Positions 36,341 through 47,219 are shown, counted from the stretch's first letter. The stretch is DNA of 64,000 nt from Terfezia claveryi (GCA_015179025.1 WHUX01000129.1:62001-126000), one strand, 5' to 3'. Notes: generated by a model not told the origin, from the sequence alone. Numbers and translations are program-made.

Positions 36341-38220
36341 GGACTACTTTACTTAAGAGTTAAGAAGAGAGAACAAGTACTTATAGTAAAAGTACAGGAT
36401 AGATTTAAATACTTGCTAAAAAATTTTGCTCAGAGGATAGTTATTTCTAAAGGACTATAAGTTAAAAGTAACCCTGCCTCTGAAAGCTCTTATTTAATAA
36501 GTATATGTCACTACTAGATATAGAGGCCTTATAAAAATAGTACATAAGCTTACAAGTAAGTATATCTTTAAGGATTTTTATAAGCAGGTTAAATAATTTG
36601 TGAGGAGTTGTAAAACCTACCAAATTACTAAGGGATCTATATAGAAACCCCTTAGATTTTTTACTCCTCTGAATGTACCTACTAGGCCATAAGGTAGTAT
36701 AGCCATAGATTTTCTTAGTATAGAACCTGTTATGATTTCATATACTAAATTTACTCTTGGTTATAGAACTCCTAAAGATGACAAGTCTTATATATTATTA
36801 TTTCATAAGTTATTGGTTATAACTGACAAGCATTCTGATTTTACATTTCTACTGCCTATTGTAGATAATATTAATATATTAGGGGTTATTTATATCTTTG
36901 AAAGATTCATTAAGTCTAATATGGGATTTCCTTATAAAATGGTTTTTGACTAAGACCCCTTATTTATATTTACTATATTTAAAGATTGGATATAGAAGAA
37001 TAGAATTTTATATAAAGTATCTTCCACCTATTACCTTTAAACTCATAGAATTAGTGAAAGAAAGAATAGGACAATTATTCCTATATTTGTAGCTAAGAAG
37101 CTAGAACTGGGAATGAATTGGGTACAAACTACACTTTTTATTTTAATAGAGGTAAATATAAGAGTTAGTGCTATAAGAGGACTTTCCCTTTGTTTTACTA
37201 AGCTAGAATATTAGCCAAATTTGTGAGCACCCATTCTACCTCATCCTATACCTACCTACTGAAACTCTGCAACTAGATTTTACTAGGTTGTTGAGAAGCT
37301 TACTAAGGCAAAGAAGGACCAAATTTAGTAAGCTAACAAATATAGCATAGCCTCTCCTGATTACCAAATCAATAATTAAGTAATGCTATGAACAAAAAAC
37401 CTACTAGTAAGATATATCGGAAAAACAAATAGTTTGTCTGTAGAGTCTTTAGAGATAGTAATATTACTAGAGGTACAGTATGTCTCTATAATTAGCAGAA
37501 TATCTCCTAGTATCTCTTGGAGATACAAGAAGATACTAAGAGATATATGAGAGACACTTAGGAGATATCTGGAAGATACAAAAGATACAAAAGATATAAG
37601 AGACAACTCTGTCTCCTAGAGATACTACCTGGTATTCTATTACTACTTTTTTCTTGCTGATATACTATACTTCCAAACTATCCCCTAAATTAATAGGCCC
37701 CTTTACCATTACCAAATATTTACCTGGGAGTCAAAATACTAAACTTGACTTCACTGACTTCCTTGACCTCAATAATATTAACAATTCCTTCTATATCTCA
37801 CTTCTCAAACTCTTCTTCCCTAATCCAATACAACTATTCCCCTCTAGGACTCTAGATCTTCTAAGACTAGTTAAGGAAGAAAGATATAAGGTGAAAAGGA
37901 TTTTAGAATTTAAATCTCAACTTAGAATAGGGAACTTTAGTACAAGGTTAAATAGAAGAGATGGCCTCACAAGTATAATAAGTAGGTACATATTGATGGT
38001 GTTGATAAGTTATTGAAAAAGCAATTCTAGTTGACTGGTATTAAGCAAGCAACTTACAAAAAGAGAAAGATTGGTAAGCATAAAGTTAGAAAAAATAGAA
38101 TAAGAAAGGAAATTCTAGATATGATTAATAAGGAAAGAGAAAAAGTTCTTGCTCCCCCTATTTTATCCAATGCAGTCAAGATTAACAAAGGCAAATAAAA
38201 AGAGATGGACTTATCCTAAA
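36341..38220 (+). pseudogene. gypsy B integrase and chromodomain-like tail (copy 2)
   Basis: Best-preserved integrase core of the family: SIAMDFLSIEP near 36700-36735, then about 35 residues, VITDKHSDFTFLLPIVDN near 36815-36870, GFPYKMVFDQDPLF near 36925-36965, and ISERKNRTI near 37050-37080 (D, D and E of the catalytic triad). The open part is 36732-36953. The MITE at 37416-37661 splits the GPY/F-like region. The chromodomain-like section (RYKVKRILEFKSQLR) is near 37880-37930, followed by a basic tail to about 38220. Confidence 0.75.
37416..37661 (-). mobile_element. MITE copy 3
   Basis: Inserted in reverse orientation relative to copies 1 and 2. Ends on the plus strand are ATCGGAAAAACAAATAGTTT and ...TTTTTTCTTGCTGAT. 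Flanks read ATAT and ATAC where the uninterrupted host (22400) has GTAC, suggesting a 3-4-bp duplication. The minus-strand open frame inside it is a shadow of the GTCTCC repeats. Confidence 0.75.
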
Positions 38221-38316
38221 TGATACTTAGACATTTCTTTGAAGAAAGATAGCTATAAGAGATAATTAGTTAGTATTTTAATAACATTACTATTATTAAG
38301 GATTTCACATAGAGGT

Positions 38317-39052
38317 TAGTGTGCGCACCGAGGCGATTTTTCCCTGCGTCGCCTCGCCAAGACTCGCGCCAATGGCCGAGTTTTGCTCAAGCCTCCAACT
38401 CGGCGAGTCGGCTCTATGTCGCTCTGAATTACTCGGGCCAGCGCCGAGTAGCCATCGACTACTCGCCAAGCCTTAGTATCATCTACTGATGTATATTGCT
38501 TGACTGGAGGACCAGTTTCTTATATAATTCGTTCAAATTTAACTGAACACACCACAGATTGCTTGGATTAAAGCGATTCATTTTATAGAATCAGAGTGTG
38601 TAGAAATTGATGAGGTATCAACATGTAATTCACATTAGTATGCAAGGCAGGGTAAGATTATACAAGAGAACACGGGGGAATGGACGGAAGGTTAGCCACT
38701 AGTAGAACGCAGTTGAGAAATAGCAGTAAGGATTAAGCGGGAAGGAAAAGTTCAAGTCCGTAACAGGAAGAGGAATCCATGACAGGCGGGGCAATCCGTA
38801 TAGGAGGACGGATCTGTGACAGGAGGACGATCCATGACAGGAGGAGTGATCCATGACAGATAATGGAGAAAACATGAAACCAAGACCAAGGTGAAACATA
38901 GGTAACAATTCTTGACAAGACTCGGTCAATCACTGAGTAGTCTCCGAGTTGGTGGTGAGTTGGCTTCGGAAGAATGGGCGTCAGTGCGAGTCGGTACTGA
39001 GTAGGAAAAATAGTAGTAGAACTCGCCTCGACTCGAGCCGATGCACACACTA
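38317..39052. mobile_element. non-autonomous hAT element, 736 bp
   Basis: It starts TAGTGTGCGCACCGAGGCGA and ends with the complement of TAGTGTGTGCATCGGCTC. It is flanked by 8-bp duplications ATAGAGGT (38309-38316) and GTAGAAGT (39053-39060), differing by two transitions. The host without it is seen at 23045-23065. The first 180 bases carry repeated CTCGGCGAG-like words. Near 38755-38860 is an array of about five ATCCRTGACAGGMGG units. No transposase; presumably mobilised by the hAT of 15253-20372. The GC-rich, largely unmutated state indicates a recent arrival. Confidence 0.85.
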
Positions 39053-39215
39053 GTAGAAGTACAATAATATCAGGTATGATATAGGAGCAAGTGGTAGTAA
39101 CACCTATATGGATAGAAACAATAGGTATTATAGATTGAATATTAGTTACTAATATACATAAATTCATACTTCTATTTATTTCTTAGAATAGAAGGTTTAT
39201 CTAAATAGGGAGGTA

Positions 39216-39823
39216 TATAAGGAAGTGGCATACTTATCTCTTATAAATAACCCTCTACCTTACAAATGTATTTCTTATATATTTCTTACTCAGTAAGCAT
39301 CTTAAAACATATAATATTGTATGCTGTCTGCCTTACTAATATTTTACATGTTATTATATACTTTCATATATAAAAGTTTAGAAAAGACTTAATCTGTTTT
39401 ATACTAAATAGTATTTAAAAGTACTATCTAGAACCTTCTATTGTATAAATTTCAAATCACATAAAAGTCAGATGATAGTGTATTACCTCAGCACTGCCTT
39501 AATACTACCCTATTTAGAATATATATAATCTCTGGTAACTCCCTTCAGTTAGATAGATAGTTAGAACTCAGAACATAGTTAGAATACAATCAATATAGAA
39601 GTTTTACTAGTTAATATCTAAAAGTGCCTTTAGCACTTCTATACTACTTTACCTATTACAGTAATCTTATACTATTGGTAATAACTTTAATAGTAAGGAT
39701 TAATAATATACTATTAGTAATCTACTTTGTAGTATCCATTACTAGACTGAGATTATCTAATTAGATTAGATTGTCTTATCTAATCTATTCTAATTCTCCA
39801 GCCACTTTTTATACATACTTACA
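39216..39823 (+). repeat. 3' LTR of gypsy B copy 2
   Basis: 608 bp, TATAAGGAAGTGG to ACTTACA, preceded by the purine tract AAATAGGGAGGTA. It differs from the 5' LTR by many scattered transitions, so the insertion is old or heavily RIPped. Confidence 0.88.
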
Positions 39824-40029
39824 CTTTATCAAGTTTCCTTTAGCAATGTATTATACTAAAGTATGTAAGCTAACTTGAGAGAATATACAGGTAAACATGG
39901 ATTCATTGTTTAATAGTTAGGTCCAGATCCCTACAATACTCTATATTGCTACATTTTATATAAGATTATCATTATCACATCTAGGCCACCAAGTTTATTG
40001 CCACCTTTAACTAGCTAACATATAAGAAT
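39824..40029. other. spacer
   Basis: Short AT-rich flank of gypsy B starting with the CTTTA target duplication; nothing else seen. Confidence 0.4.
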
Positions 40030-40640
40030 TAGTGTGCATCTTAAGGTGATTTTTTCTCAAACCACCTCACTAAAACTTGCACTAATGAGTTGGTTTTTCT
40101 CTACTCGTCTAACTAGTGAGTTGGTTATTCACTACTCTAAATTACTAGGGCTAGCACCTAGTAGCTAATAAGTACTTACTAAGCCTTAGTAATATTGATC
40201 TAGTACTTGTGCTAGTGCCTGACTCTAGATAAGTTCTTATATATATTATATATAATTTGAGTTAGATTTAACTTAGTATACTATCATTGTTATGGATTTC
40301 TTACATGTTATGGATTTCTTGCATATTACGGATTACCTCTACTATTATAGATTGCTTGCACTGTCATAGAATTGTCACCATTTCTCACAGTTCTATAGTT
40401 GTTATGGAATTGTCTAAAGTTGTTATAGAATCAACTCAAGTTATTATGGAATCAACTCAAGTTGTCATAGAATCAACTTAAGTTATCATGGATTCCTGAG
40501 ATATTACAGATTACTCCTTGCCATGGAATTCTCTCAAGTTGTCACAGATTCCTTAGTTGTCATGGAATGCTTCTTGTCATAGAATTCTCTCAAATTGTCA
40601 TAGAATTTAACTTGTAATGGAATTCTCTCATTTTGTAACA
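40030..40640. mobile_element. decayed hAT-family end with dense motif array
   Basis: From 40030 the sequence TAGTGTGCATCTTAAGGTGA aligns with the start of the 38317 element for about 230 bases, with many C-to-T and G-to-A changes. It is a RIPped relative. It leads into a motif array at 40290-40635. The right terminus could not be located. Confidence 0.65.
40290..40635 (+). repeat. array of TGTCAYRGAAT-type motif, about 17 copies
   Basis: About seventeen copies of GTYAYRGA, often extended to GTTGTCATAGAATCAACTC, occur at roughly 20-bp spacing. In less mutated elements the same word is TGTCACGGAAT or its complement TTCCGTGACA. Variation is nearly all C/T and G/A, as RIP would cause. Confidence 0.75.
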
Positions 40641-41200
40641 CAACCTTACTAACTCAAAAATTGTAATAGTTCCTTCATGCTATCTGCCATTTCTAATCAT
40701 AACCTTATTCATGAACTTCCTTTACTTCTGAAAATCCCATGACCCAATTACAACTTATAAAACAATTACATTAAATATACAAATGAATCTAATTCCAACT
40801 TCCTTCATTCTAACTTCCTTCTTCCCTAATAGACAATATATTAAAAAAGAATAGAAAATACAACTAAAAAAAAATGCTATCAACAAGCCTACACTCTTTT
40901 CCCTAAAATATAATACAAGCTAAAAAATAATACTACTATTAACCTTACTCTTTTCACTCTTCTATTTCTACCTCTATCTTTTTCCTTACATGTCTATATA
41001 TTCAGTCCTATATTACTCTAAATAATATGAGCTATTCTTAAGCCTGCATACAAATAAATTACTTTCTGTAATCTTGTTCTTGCCCTTATCAGATTATTCA
41101 TTACCTTCTATCAACTCAGAGTATAAAAAATATGCAAAGCTTAATTTAATAAAACATGTTTAACAATCTTCCTAAGCCTATAATATAAAATCTTATCTTT
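40641..41200. other. AT-rich spacer
   Basis: No reading frame, terminal repeat or array recognised. Could still belong to the decayed hAT relative or be the flank of the low-complexity ORF that follows. Confidence 0.35.
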
Positions 41201-41204
41201 GAAA

Positions 41205-41779
41205 TGATCCTTCAATTACCTGTTGTTTTCCTCCTTGTTATCCCCATCCCTCCGATTGTTCTCCTTCCTTATCAGAAGATAAGGAAGAAGACAATGACAA
41301 GGTTCTTGTTCTAATACTTCTTCTAGATTCTGATAAAGAAGTATCAGGCCCAATAGGAGCTGCTGGTCTTGGTTCTGGTGCTGGCACTAGTTCTGGTACT
41401 AGTGCTAGTTCTAGTGCTAGTACTGGTACTGATGCTCATGCTTATACTTATACTTATGCAAGTGCTTGTACTTGTACTCATGCTTGTGCTCATGCTCATG
41501 CTCGTGTTAGTACTGGTAATAGTACTAGTTCTAGTGCTGGTGCTGGTCCTAGTACTATTGCTGGTCCTAGTCCTAGTGCTGGTACTAGTACTTATGCTAG
41601 TACTAGTACTAGTATTGGTGCTGGTACTGGTACTTGTGCTAGTGCTAGTGGTGGTTCTAGTGCTAGTTCTAGTACCAGTTTTGGTACTTATGCTTGTGCT
41701 AGTACTGGTACTGGTTCTGGTACTGGTGCTGGTACTTGTTCTTATGCATCTGCTGGTTCTAGTATTGCTGGTAGTGGAT
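41205..41779 (+). other. low-complexity coding-like tract with hexanucleotide array
   Basis: A hexamer array (consensus GGTGCT/AGTACT) covers about 41360-41775. The plus frame ending at the TAG at 41777 is open from about 41200 and reads a Cys/Pro/Ser start, an acidic LSEDKEEDND, then Gly/Ser-Ala/Thr dipeptides. A second plus frame gives alternating Leu-Val, and the minus strand gives alternating Ser/Arg-Thr. Base changes fall at the third codon position in the Leu-Val and the minus Ser/Thr frames, and at the first in the Gly/Ser frame. It may be a wall-protein gene remnant or simply a microsatellite; no start codon is clear for the Gly/Ser frame. Confidence 0.45.
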
Positions 41780-42293
41780 AGAAAAATGGTGTATATATGT
41801 GGGTCACATTACCTTCAGATAGCCAATTCTCTTCTACTTGATACTACAACCTCATATCTCTATAAAGAATTGTTTAGCTTAGTAGGTTTTGCTTCCTACT
41901 TTAGGTTGCCAAAAGGTTATCACTATTGTATCAGCCATATTAGTATTATTCTAACAATTTTTTACTCACCATCTATACCTTATTACCTATAAAAAATTCA
42001 TATATATATGCCTCATTGACTCTTAAAAGTATTTGTCATACGAATTCCAAGTCTTTCAATATTGGTCCATCCCCCAAAAATCCTTGGCATAGTATTGTAT
42101 TCATTGTTTACATCTTGTACAATTTCTCTGCACAACTATCAAATTATAGTCTTCAGTATTATTAGCTTTACACTACTCTATTGTTTCCATATTTGTCTGA
42201 CAATAGCTACTGACCATATACTTAGTATTCTAAGGTCAAATTGAACTAGCATTGAGCTAAAGAGTTCTTATATCCTCGATTGACCCTTCTTCT

Positions 42294-42560
42294 ACTAGGA
42301 ACTGCTCTAGCCTGTGAGCCTATGGTGGGGGCCACTTAGGGAGTGGGGACTATTACTAGAGCCACTTCGAGTGCAGCTACTTGGAGTACAGCCACTTGGG
42401 ATATAGCCACTTGGGGAAGGAAAACTATTGCTGGAGCCACTTTGGGTATGGCCACTTAGGGTACTACTACTTGGAGTGTGGCCACTTGGAGTGTAGCTAT
42501 TGGGGATGCGGCCACTTAGAGTGGGGGTACCTAGAGATGTAGGACTGTCACTGGGGTACT
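42294..42560 (-). pseudogene. Thr-Pro-Ser-Gly repeat frame, unidentified
   Basis: A 15-bp tandem unit (GCCACTTGGAGTGTA on plus) occurs about a dozen times at 42325-42545. On the minus strand one frame is free of stops for about 90 codons and gives TPSG-rich repeats (YTPSGHTPS, YIPSGCTPS). The plus frame has TAG stops. Ser/Thr/Pro-rich repeats are typical of fungal cell-wall proteins, but no signal peptide or anchor was found. It may be part of the same minus-strand relic as the tract at 41350-41779. Confidence 0.4.
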
Positions 42561-42569
42561 ATAGTCTTA

Positions 42570-43200
42570 ATATTGCTGGATTTCTATTTTGTTTACACCA
42601 TTATATCTATATGTAAAGGTGAGTATAATATGTATCTACGGGTAAATATTATCTATATCTAGGAGTAAGTGTTATTTTTAAACCTGAAGGTTATAGAAGT
42701 CGGAGATTCGAAGAATCTGAGATTTAGGATAGTAAGTTTGCTTATATATATATATTCTTGAGAGTATGCAATATATTACAAATAGGCCAATGAGCTCTAA
42801 AACAAAATATAATTCATTATTTCTCTCTATCTTCACTAATTTGTATTGGCTGTCATCAGTTAGCTCACTAGGAATAAAGGGAGGAATAAAAAAATATACC
42901 TTTTAATATTTTAGACAGAACAAATACTAGCATTAGACAAAACAAAAACAGATATAAAATACCTCTAGCATAAGCCCAAAACAAAGCTAGTAGACATCAA
43001 AAAAATATATAAAGAAAATACTATCAGTCTGTAGTAGATATCAAAGAAATATATAAAAATAAAAACTATTGCATTACCCCACCTTGTAAACATGCAAAAA
43101 AAAAACTTGCATCAGCATATAGATATCTAATATATATGTAATAAAAGACCCAATAAAATATACAATTAAAGATACAAAAATAGTAGTACAATTACATTTT
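42570..43200. other. AT-rich spacer
   Basis: Nothing recognisable; short A-rich runs and weak direct repeats only. Confidence 0.35.
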
Positions 43201-43206
43201 AGAAAG

Positions 43207-43975
43207 TTGATAATAACTATTTACAGCATCTGTAATAAGTTTCCTATCCATGACCAGTCTTTTATCTATGGCAGTAAAAACAAATCCAAATATTTTCTAT
43301 TTTGCTCCTTGCTCCCTAATCAACTTTATCTTTATCTTCACCCTCTTCCTTATCTATATCTTCTTTCTCATTTTCTTCCTATTATCACCTATAACTTACT
43401 TCTCACATTTGTCCTCTTAATTGTTATTAGTAGTTGTTATTGCAATACCTCGATACAAAATCTACTGATATACTTATTTATTGACTTCAGTATTATCCTT
43501 CTCAATAGAGTTACTATAATCCTTATCTTTTGTGCTCCTTTTAAGAAATTCAGTAGGCCTATCTTCACCAAGTACTAACAACCCCTTTCCTCATTTGCTG
43601 GAGTCAGATTTAGTTAGTTGAGCTTCTTCTTCTTCAGTAGAATACTCCAAAACTTCCTATCTACCTCATAGTCCTTTATATTTATCCTTATCTTACTTGT
43701 TGGATTTGTCATTACAATCTTATCTACTGGTAAGTAAAGTTCTTTATATCAAGTGTGAGATAGATCAAGTGTGAGAATATACCTACCTTTTCAATATCCA
43801 TCTCAATATCCTCATCACTTAAGCAATCGTCAGCACCTCCCTTGGCTAATTCCTTTTGAATAGTTAGTATTCGACTCTTAGGTATATTAGGGCCTTTTTC
43901 ACTAGTTTTATTAGCACCTGTATCACTAGTTATGTTGGCACCTGTATTACATATAGCTCTAGAGATGGGTGTCAA
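43207..43975 (-). pseudogene. degraded ORF with acidic/basic segments, unidentified
   Basis: The clean N-terminal part (43975-43724) starts MTPISRAICNTGANITSD, with a duplicated TGANxTS motif and an acidic DEDIEMDIEK. A Lys-rich frame follows at about 43715-43610 (RINIKDYEVDRKFWSILL), and a charged frame with stops runs to 43207. A GTAGGT...TACCAG intron-like gap lies at 43785-43728 but does not restore frame. No family recognised. Confidence 0.3.
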
Positions 43976-43989
43976 GACTAGTGGAGTTG

Positions 43990-44634
43990 TGTAAGGAAGT
44001 TACATTCCATTTCCCAATGAAATGTAACTCCCATTATATACCAACTTTTAACTTAGTAGAATAAGCTATTATCAGGCTGCCAGCGTCAGCTGGCAGATGA
44101 TAATAATAGGTAAAGTAACTCATGTATTTCATTACAATAATGTGCGTGACTCAATTAGTGAGTCATGCACTACTTGCAGTTATATTTCCTAGTAGTTTCT
44201 GGAAGTTTCTATCATGTTAATTTCAAATCATGTAATAGATCAATGATGGCGCACTACTCTAGCACTGCCCCAGCACTACCCCAGCACTACCCTACTTCGG
44301 GTAGTATATAGTCTCTTGAATTCCCTTCAGTTGGAGGAGCATTCAAGCTAGTGATAGAGTATTATACAAAGTAGTAGATATCTACCAATAATAAATTATT
44401 AAGCTATTATATTCTAGGCCCTTATGGGCCCATCTTCCTCTATGTTCCAATAACAAGTTATAGGCTGATTGGGCCTATCTTTTACAACTAGAGTAATAAC
44501 AGAATATATATATAAGCAAGAAATACTTAAATAGAAGCTATAGGTTTCGTGCACCTAGAGTTTACTGTAGTAAACTCTAGTACTGCTGCCTAGCGGTAGA
44601 GAGTTAGTTATAAAGCATGCTGCCTTACTTTACA
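43990..44634 (+). repeat. 5' LTR of TRIM
   Basis: Contains a strong hairpin at about 44068-44103, with stem CTGCCAGC/GCTGGCAG extended by TTATCA/TGATAA, and a second near its 3' end (AGAGTTTAC/GTAAACTCT, about 44558-44580) that could serve RNA 3'-end structure. Confidence 0.85.
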
Positions 44635-45138
44635 TTTTTTAATAGGACATAGTACTTTATTATTTAAGTCTCATATAGTAACAATAGCAAGCTTTTATGA
44701 AAAGTAATAGATGTATCTACCTCTATTACAATAGTATAAAGTGTTATAACTAAACTTGAGCCAAAGAGTTTCTTATAATAGTTAAAAGTTACAAGAAAAG
44801 TACTTGTCAATAGGAAGTTATTAAGTATACAACTTATACTACGAGATTTAGATACATATTTAAAGACTTGGTTCCTCTTTACTAAAGTTAGATTTGGTTT
44901 CTCTTCACCAAAGTCAGTACAATTGAATTGGTTACTCAATTGTAAGGTCTACATTTTCTGGTAATGTGCAATAAACTTAATAACTTGTATTTGAAAGGTT
45001 GGTGGCCTGACTAAACAGTTGTTTATTTATTAGGTATCAACAAAATCTTATCAGTATAATAATATATACTTAAGCAACAACTTGTAACAAGGTAAAGCTT
45101 TAATTTTCAAGAGTAGGACTCTCTTTTTAAGGGAGCCA

Positions 45139-45783
45139 TGTAAGGAAGTTATATTCTATTTCCCAATAAAATATAACTCCTGTTACATACCAACTTTTAA
45201 CTTAGTAGAATAAGCTATTATCAGGCCACCAGCATCGGCCGGCAAATGATAATAATAAGTATAGTAACTCATGTATTTTATTACAATAATGAGCGTGACT
45301 CAATCAGTCAGTTATGCAATACTTGTAGTTATATTTCCTAGTAGTTTCTAGAAGTTTCTATTATATTAATTTCAAATTATGTAATGGGTTAGATGATAGC
45401 GCACTACTCCAGCACTACCCCAGCACTGCCTCAGGACTGACTCACTTTGGGCAGTATATAGTCCCTTGAATTCCTTTAGTTCAAAGAGCATTCAAGCCAG
45501 TGATAGAGTATTATACAAAGTAGTAGATATCTACTAATAATAAAGTATTGAGCTCTTATATTGTGGGCCCTTACGGGCCCATCTCCCTCTATATTCCAAT
45601 AACAAGTTATAGGCCAATCGGGCCTATCTTTTACAACTAGAGCGACAATAGAATATATGTATAAGCAAGAAATACTTAAACAGAAACTATACGTTTTGTG
45701 CACCTATAGTTTGCTGTAGTAAACTCTAGTACTACTGCCTAGTGGTAGAGAGTTAGTTATAAATAATGCTACCTTACTTTATA
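45139..45783 (+). repeat. 3' LTR of TRIM
   Basis: Same length as the 5' LTR; differences are mainly transitions. The first hairpin is weakened (CCACCAGC/GCCGGCAA). A minus-strand frame at 45476-45703 is a by-product. Confidence 0.85.
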
Positions 45784-45839
45784 AGTTAGCTCTTAGAATC
45801 GAGTATAGGCTCGATAGTTTATCATTATAATATTAATAA

Positions 45840-46520
45840 TAACTGCAAATTGCTGTACTAGCTTGACCCCTATTGCTTCCAATTCCCCATTTAGAATTTA
45901 GAAATTGGGGAGCTCTTATTGCTTCTTCAATTCCAAGTATAATCTCTTCTGGTCATCTTAAAGTTTTCTATTTCAATATTATTTAACTAGTTTCTCTAAA
46001 TACCAATTGCCCTTCTAGTTATTATAGTATGTTCCACCTCTTTAATCTCTGCTTTAAGTTACCTGTTGACTGTTTATCTTTTCTAGTTCTTGTCATACTT
46101 CTACAATAAAGGGAGGCCAAGTAGTTTCTTGTGGGTCTCTCGAATCTTTTTCATATAGGAATTAGTGGAAGTGCCCTATATATTCCTCCCTCTACTAAAT
46201 TTGGTATCTGGATTGAACTTCTATGAGCTCCGTAGGAAGTTAGTATATTTAGTATAAAGATTTCTGTAAGATGGAATAGCTAATTCTGTACTTGTATTTC
46301 TTTTTTAGGAACATTCTCAGTTAGTTTGGCTATCCTCATTCTTGAAACATCTGCAATTGGGGGTAAGTAGAAGACTAGTTCGGCTCTTATCTTTTTTCTT
46401 GTTAGAATATCTTCAACTAGGTGGGGACTAGAGCTAGTTTAGCTCTTATCCTCCTTCTTCTTGTAACATCCTCAATTAAGGGTAATAATTTTGCTCTTGT
46501 CTTTCTTTTTTCAAAATATA
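45840..46520 (-). pseudogene. RIP-degraded minus-strand ORF, unidentified
   Basis: About 200 codons can be followed on the minus strand with a handful of TAA/TAG stops; segments such as ILTRKKIRAELVFYLPP and SIQIPNLVEGGIYRALP read as normal protein. Three diverged direct repeats of about 80 bp lie at 46290-46500. No family recognised. Confidence 0.3.
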
Positions 46521-47219
46521 CTCTGTTGTCTATACTGTAAGTACTTTGCAAGTTGTCATGCCTTCTTTCTGAATAAGCTCTAGCTTGTTCCCTCCCAAGC
46601 TAGCTGGTCTTTTTAAGTTAATTTTTTTTCTGCATAGTAGACTTTAGTGCTGGGCTGGCTAGCCCTTTACTAGTTATCTTTCTTTTCTTCTGAGGATAGT
46701 CTGGTATTGCAGATTTTAAATACAAACTTCATTAGTCTTTCCACTTTGGACTCAATATTATTCTACTTCATACGACCTCCATGTCAGCCTCTGTAACATG
46801 ACTTTGCAATATATACTCCTTTATTATCTTTACAGCTGTTAGTTATTCAGGTAGAAATATCTGTAATTGAGATAACTGATAGTTAGTGAATAAGGTAACT
46901 TTAGATTTCCTGATATAACCTCCGTCATAGCCTCTGTCATATTCTCTGTAATAGCATCTATAATATGGCTTTGTATATAACCCTTCATTATCTTCACAGC
47001 AGATTATATAGATATAAATCACCATACAAGTGCTGATGATTCCTTGGAACTGGCAGATAAATGGAAGATAACCACCAAAACCCTTTTTCATACCAATAAG
47101 TGAATTTTTTATTTATAAGCAAACCTGGATACTATTAACCGAACACGGCCACATGACTAGTGTCACTAGTGGGTATGTACATAAGTGCTTACATTGTGAA
47201 TTTGACCTGCACTCAAGTC
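46521..47219. other. unidentified sequence with short motif repeats
   Basis: At 46915-46975 three to four tandem TCYGTCATAGCC-like units occur, another instance of the palindrome-derived motif (the Tyr/Arg repeat of a minus frame there is a by-product). The last bases before 47220 contain the CTCAAGTC target site of the fold-back element. No gene seen. Confidence 0.4.

Larger units (their letters stand above)
29318..39823 (+). mobile_element. full-length Ty3/gypsy family B (copy 2) with 5-bp TSD
   Basis: Two LTRs (617 and 608 bp) bound an internal region in the order leader, gag, protease, RT, RNase H, zinc-knuckle ORF, integrase, chromodomain. The element is flanked by a perfect CTTTA duplication at 29313-29317 and 39824-39828. 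It is 10.5 kb long. Removing a MITE (37416-37661) and a hAT-derived element (38317-39052) gives about 9.5 kb, large for a fungal gypsy element. Every coding section has RIP-type stops, so it is dead. Confidence 0.92.
43990..45783 (+). mobile_element. TRIM-like miniature LTR retrotransposon
   Basis: Two directly repeated LTRs, each 645 bp, enclose a non-coding interior of 504 bp. Termini are TGTAAGGAAG and CTTACTTTACA (TTTATA in the second). A purine tract AAGGGAGC precedes the second LTR. Flanks AGTTG (43985-43989) and AGTTA (45784-45788) fit a 5-bp duplication with one transition. LTR ends and the CACTGCCCCAGCACTACCC/TATATAGTC core match gypsy B LTRs, so gypsy B is the probable helper. Minus-strand open frames inside are chance. 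Confidence 0.88.

Noticed and set aside
41369..41992. Poly-(Leu-Val) ORF read as a membrane protein
   Set aside because: It lies within a hexanucleotide array and has no flanking domain. Reported only as an array with unusual substitution pattern.
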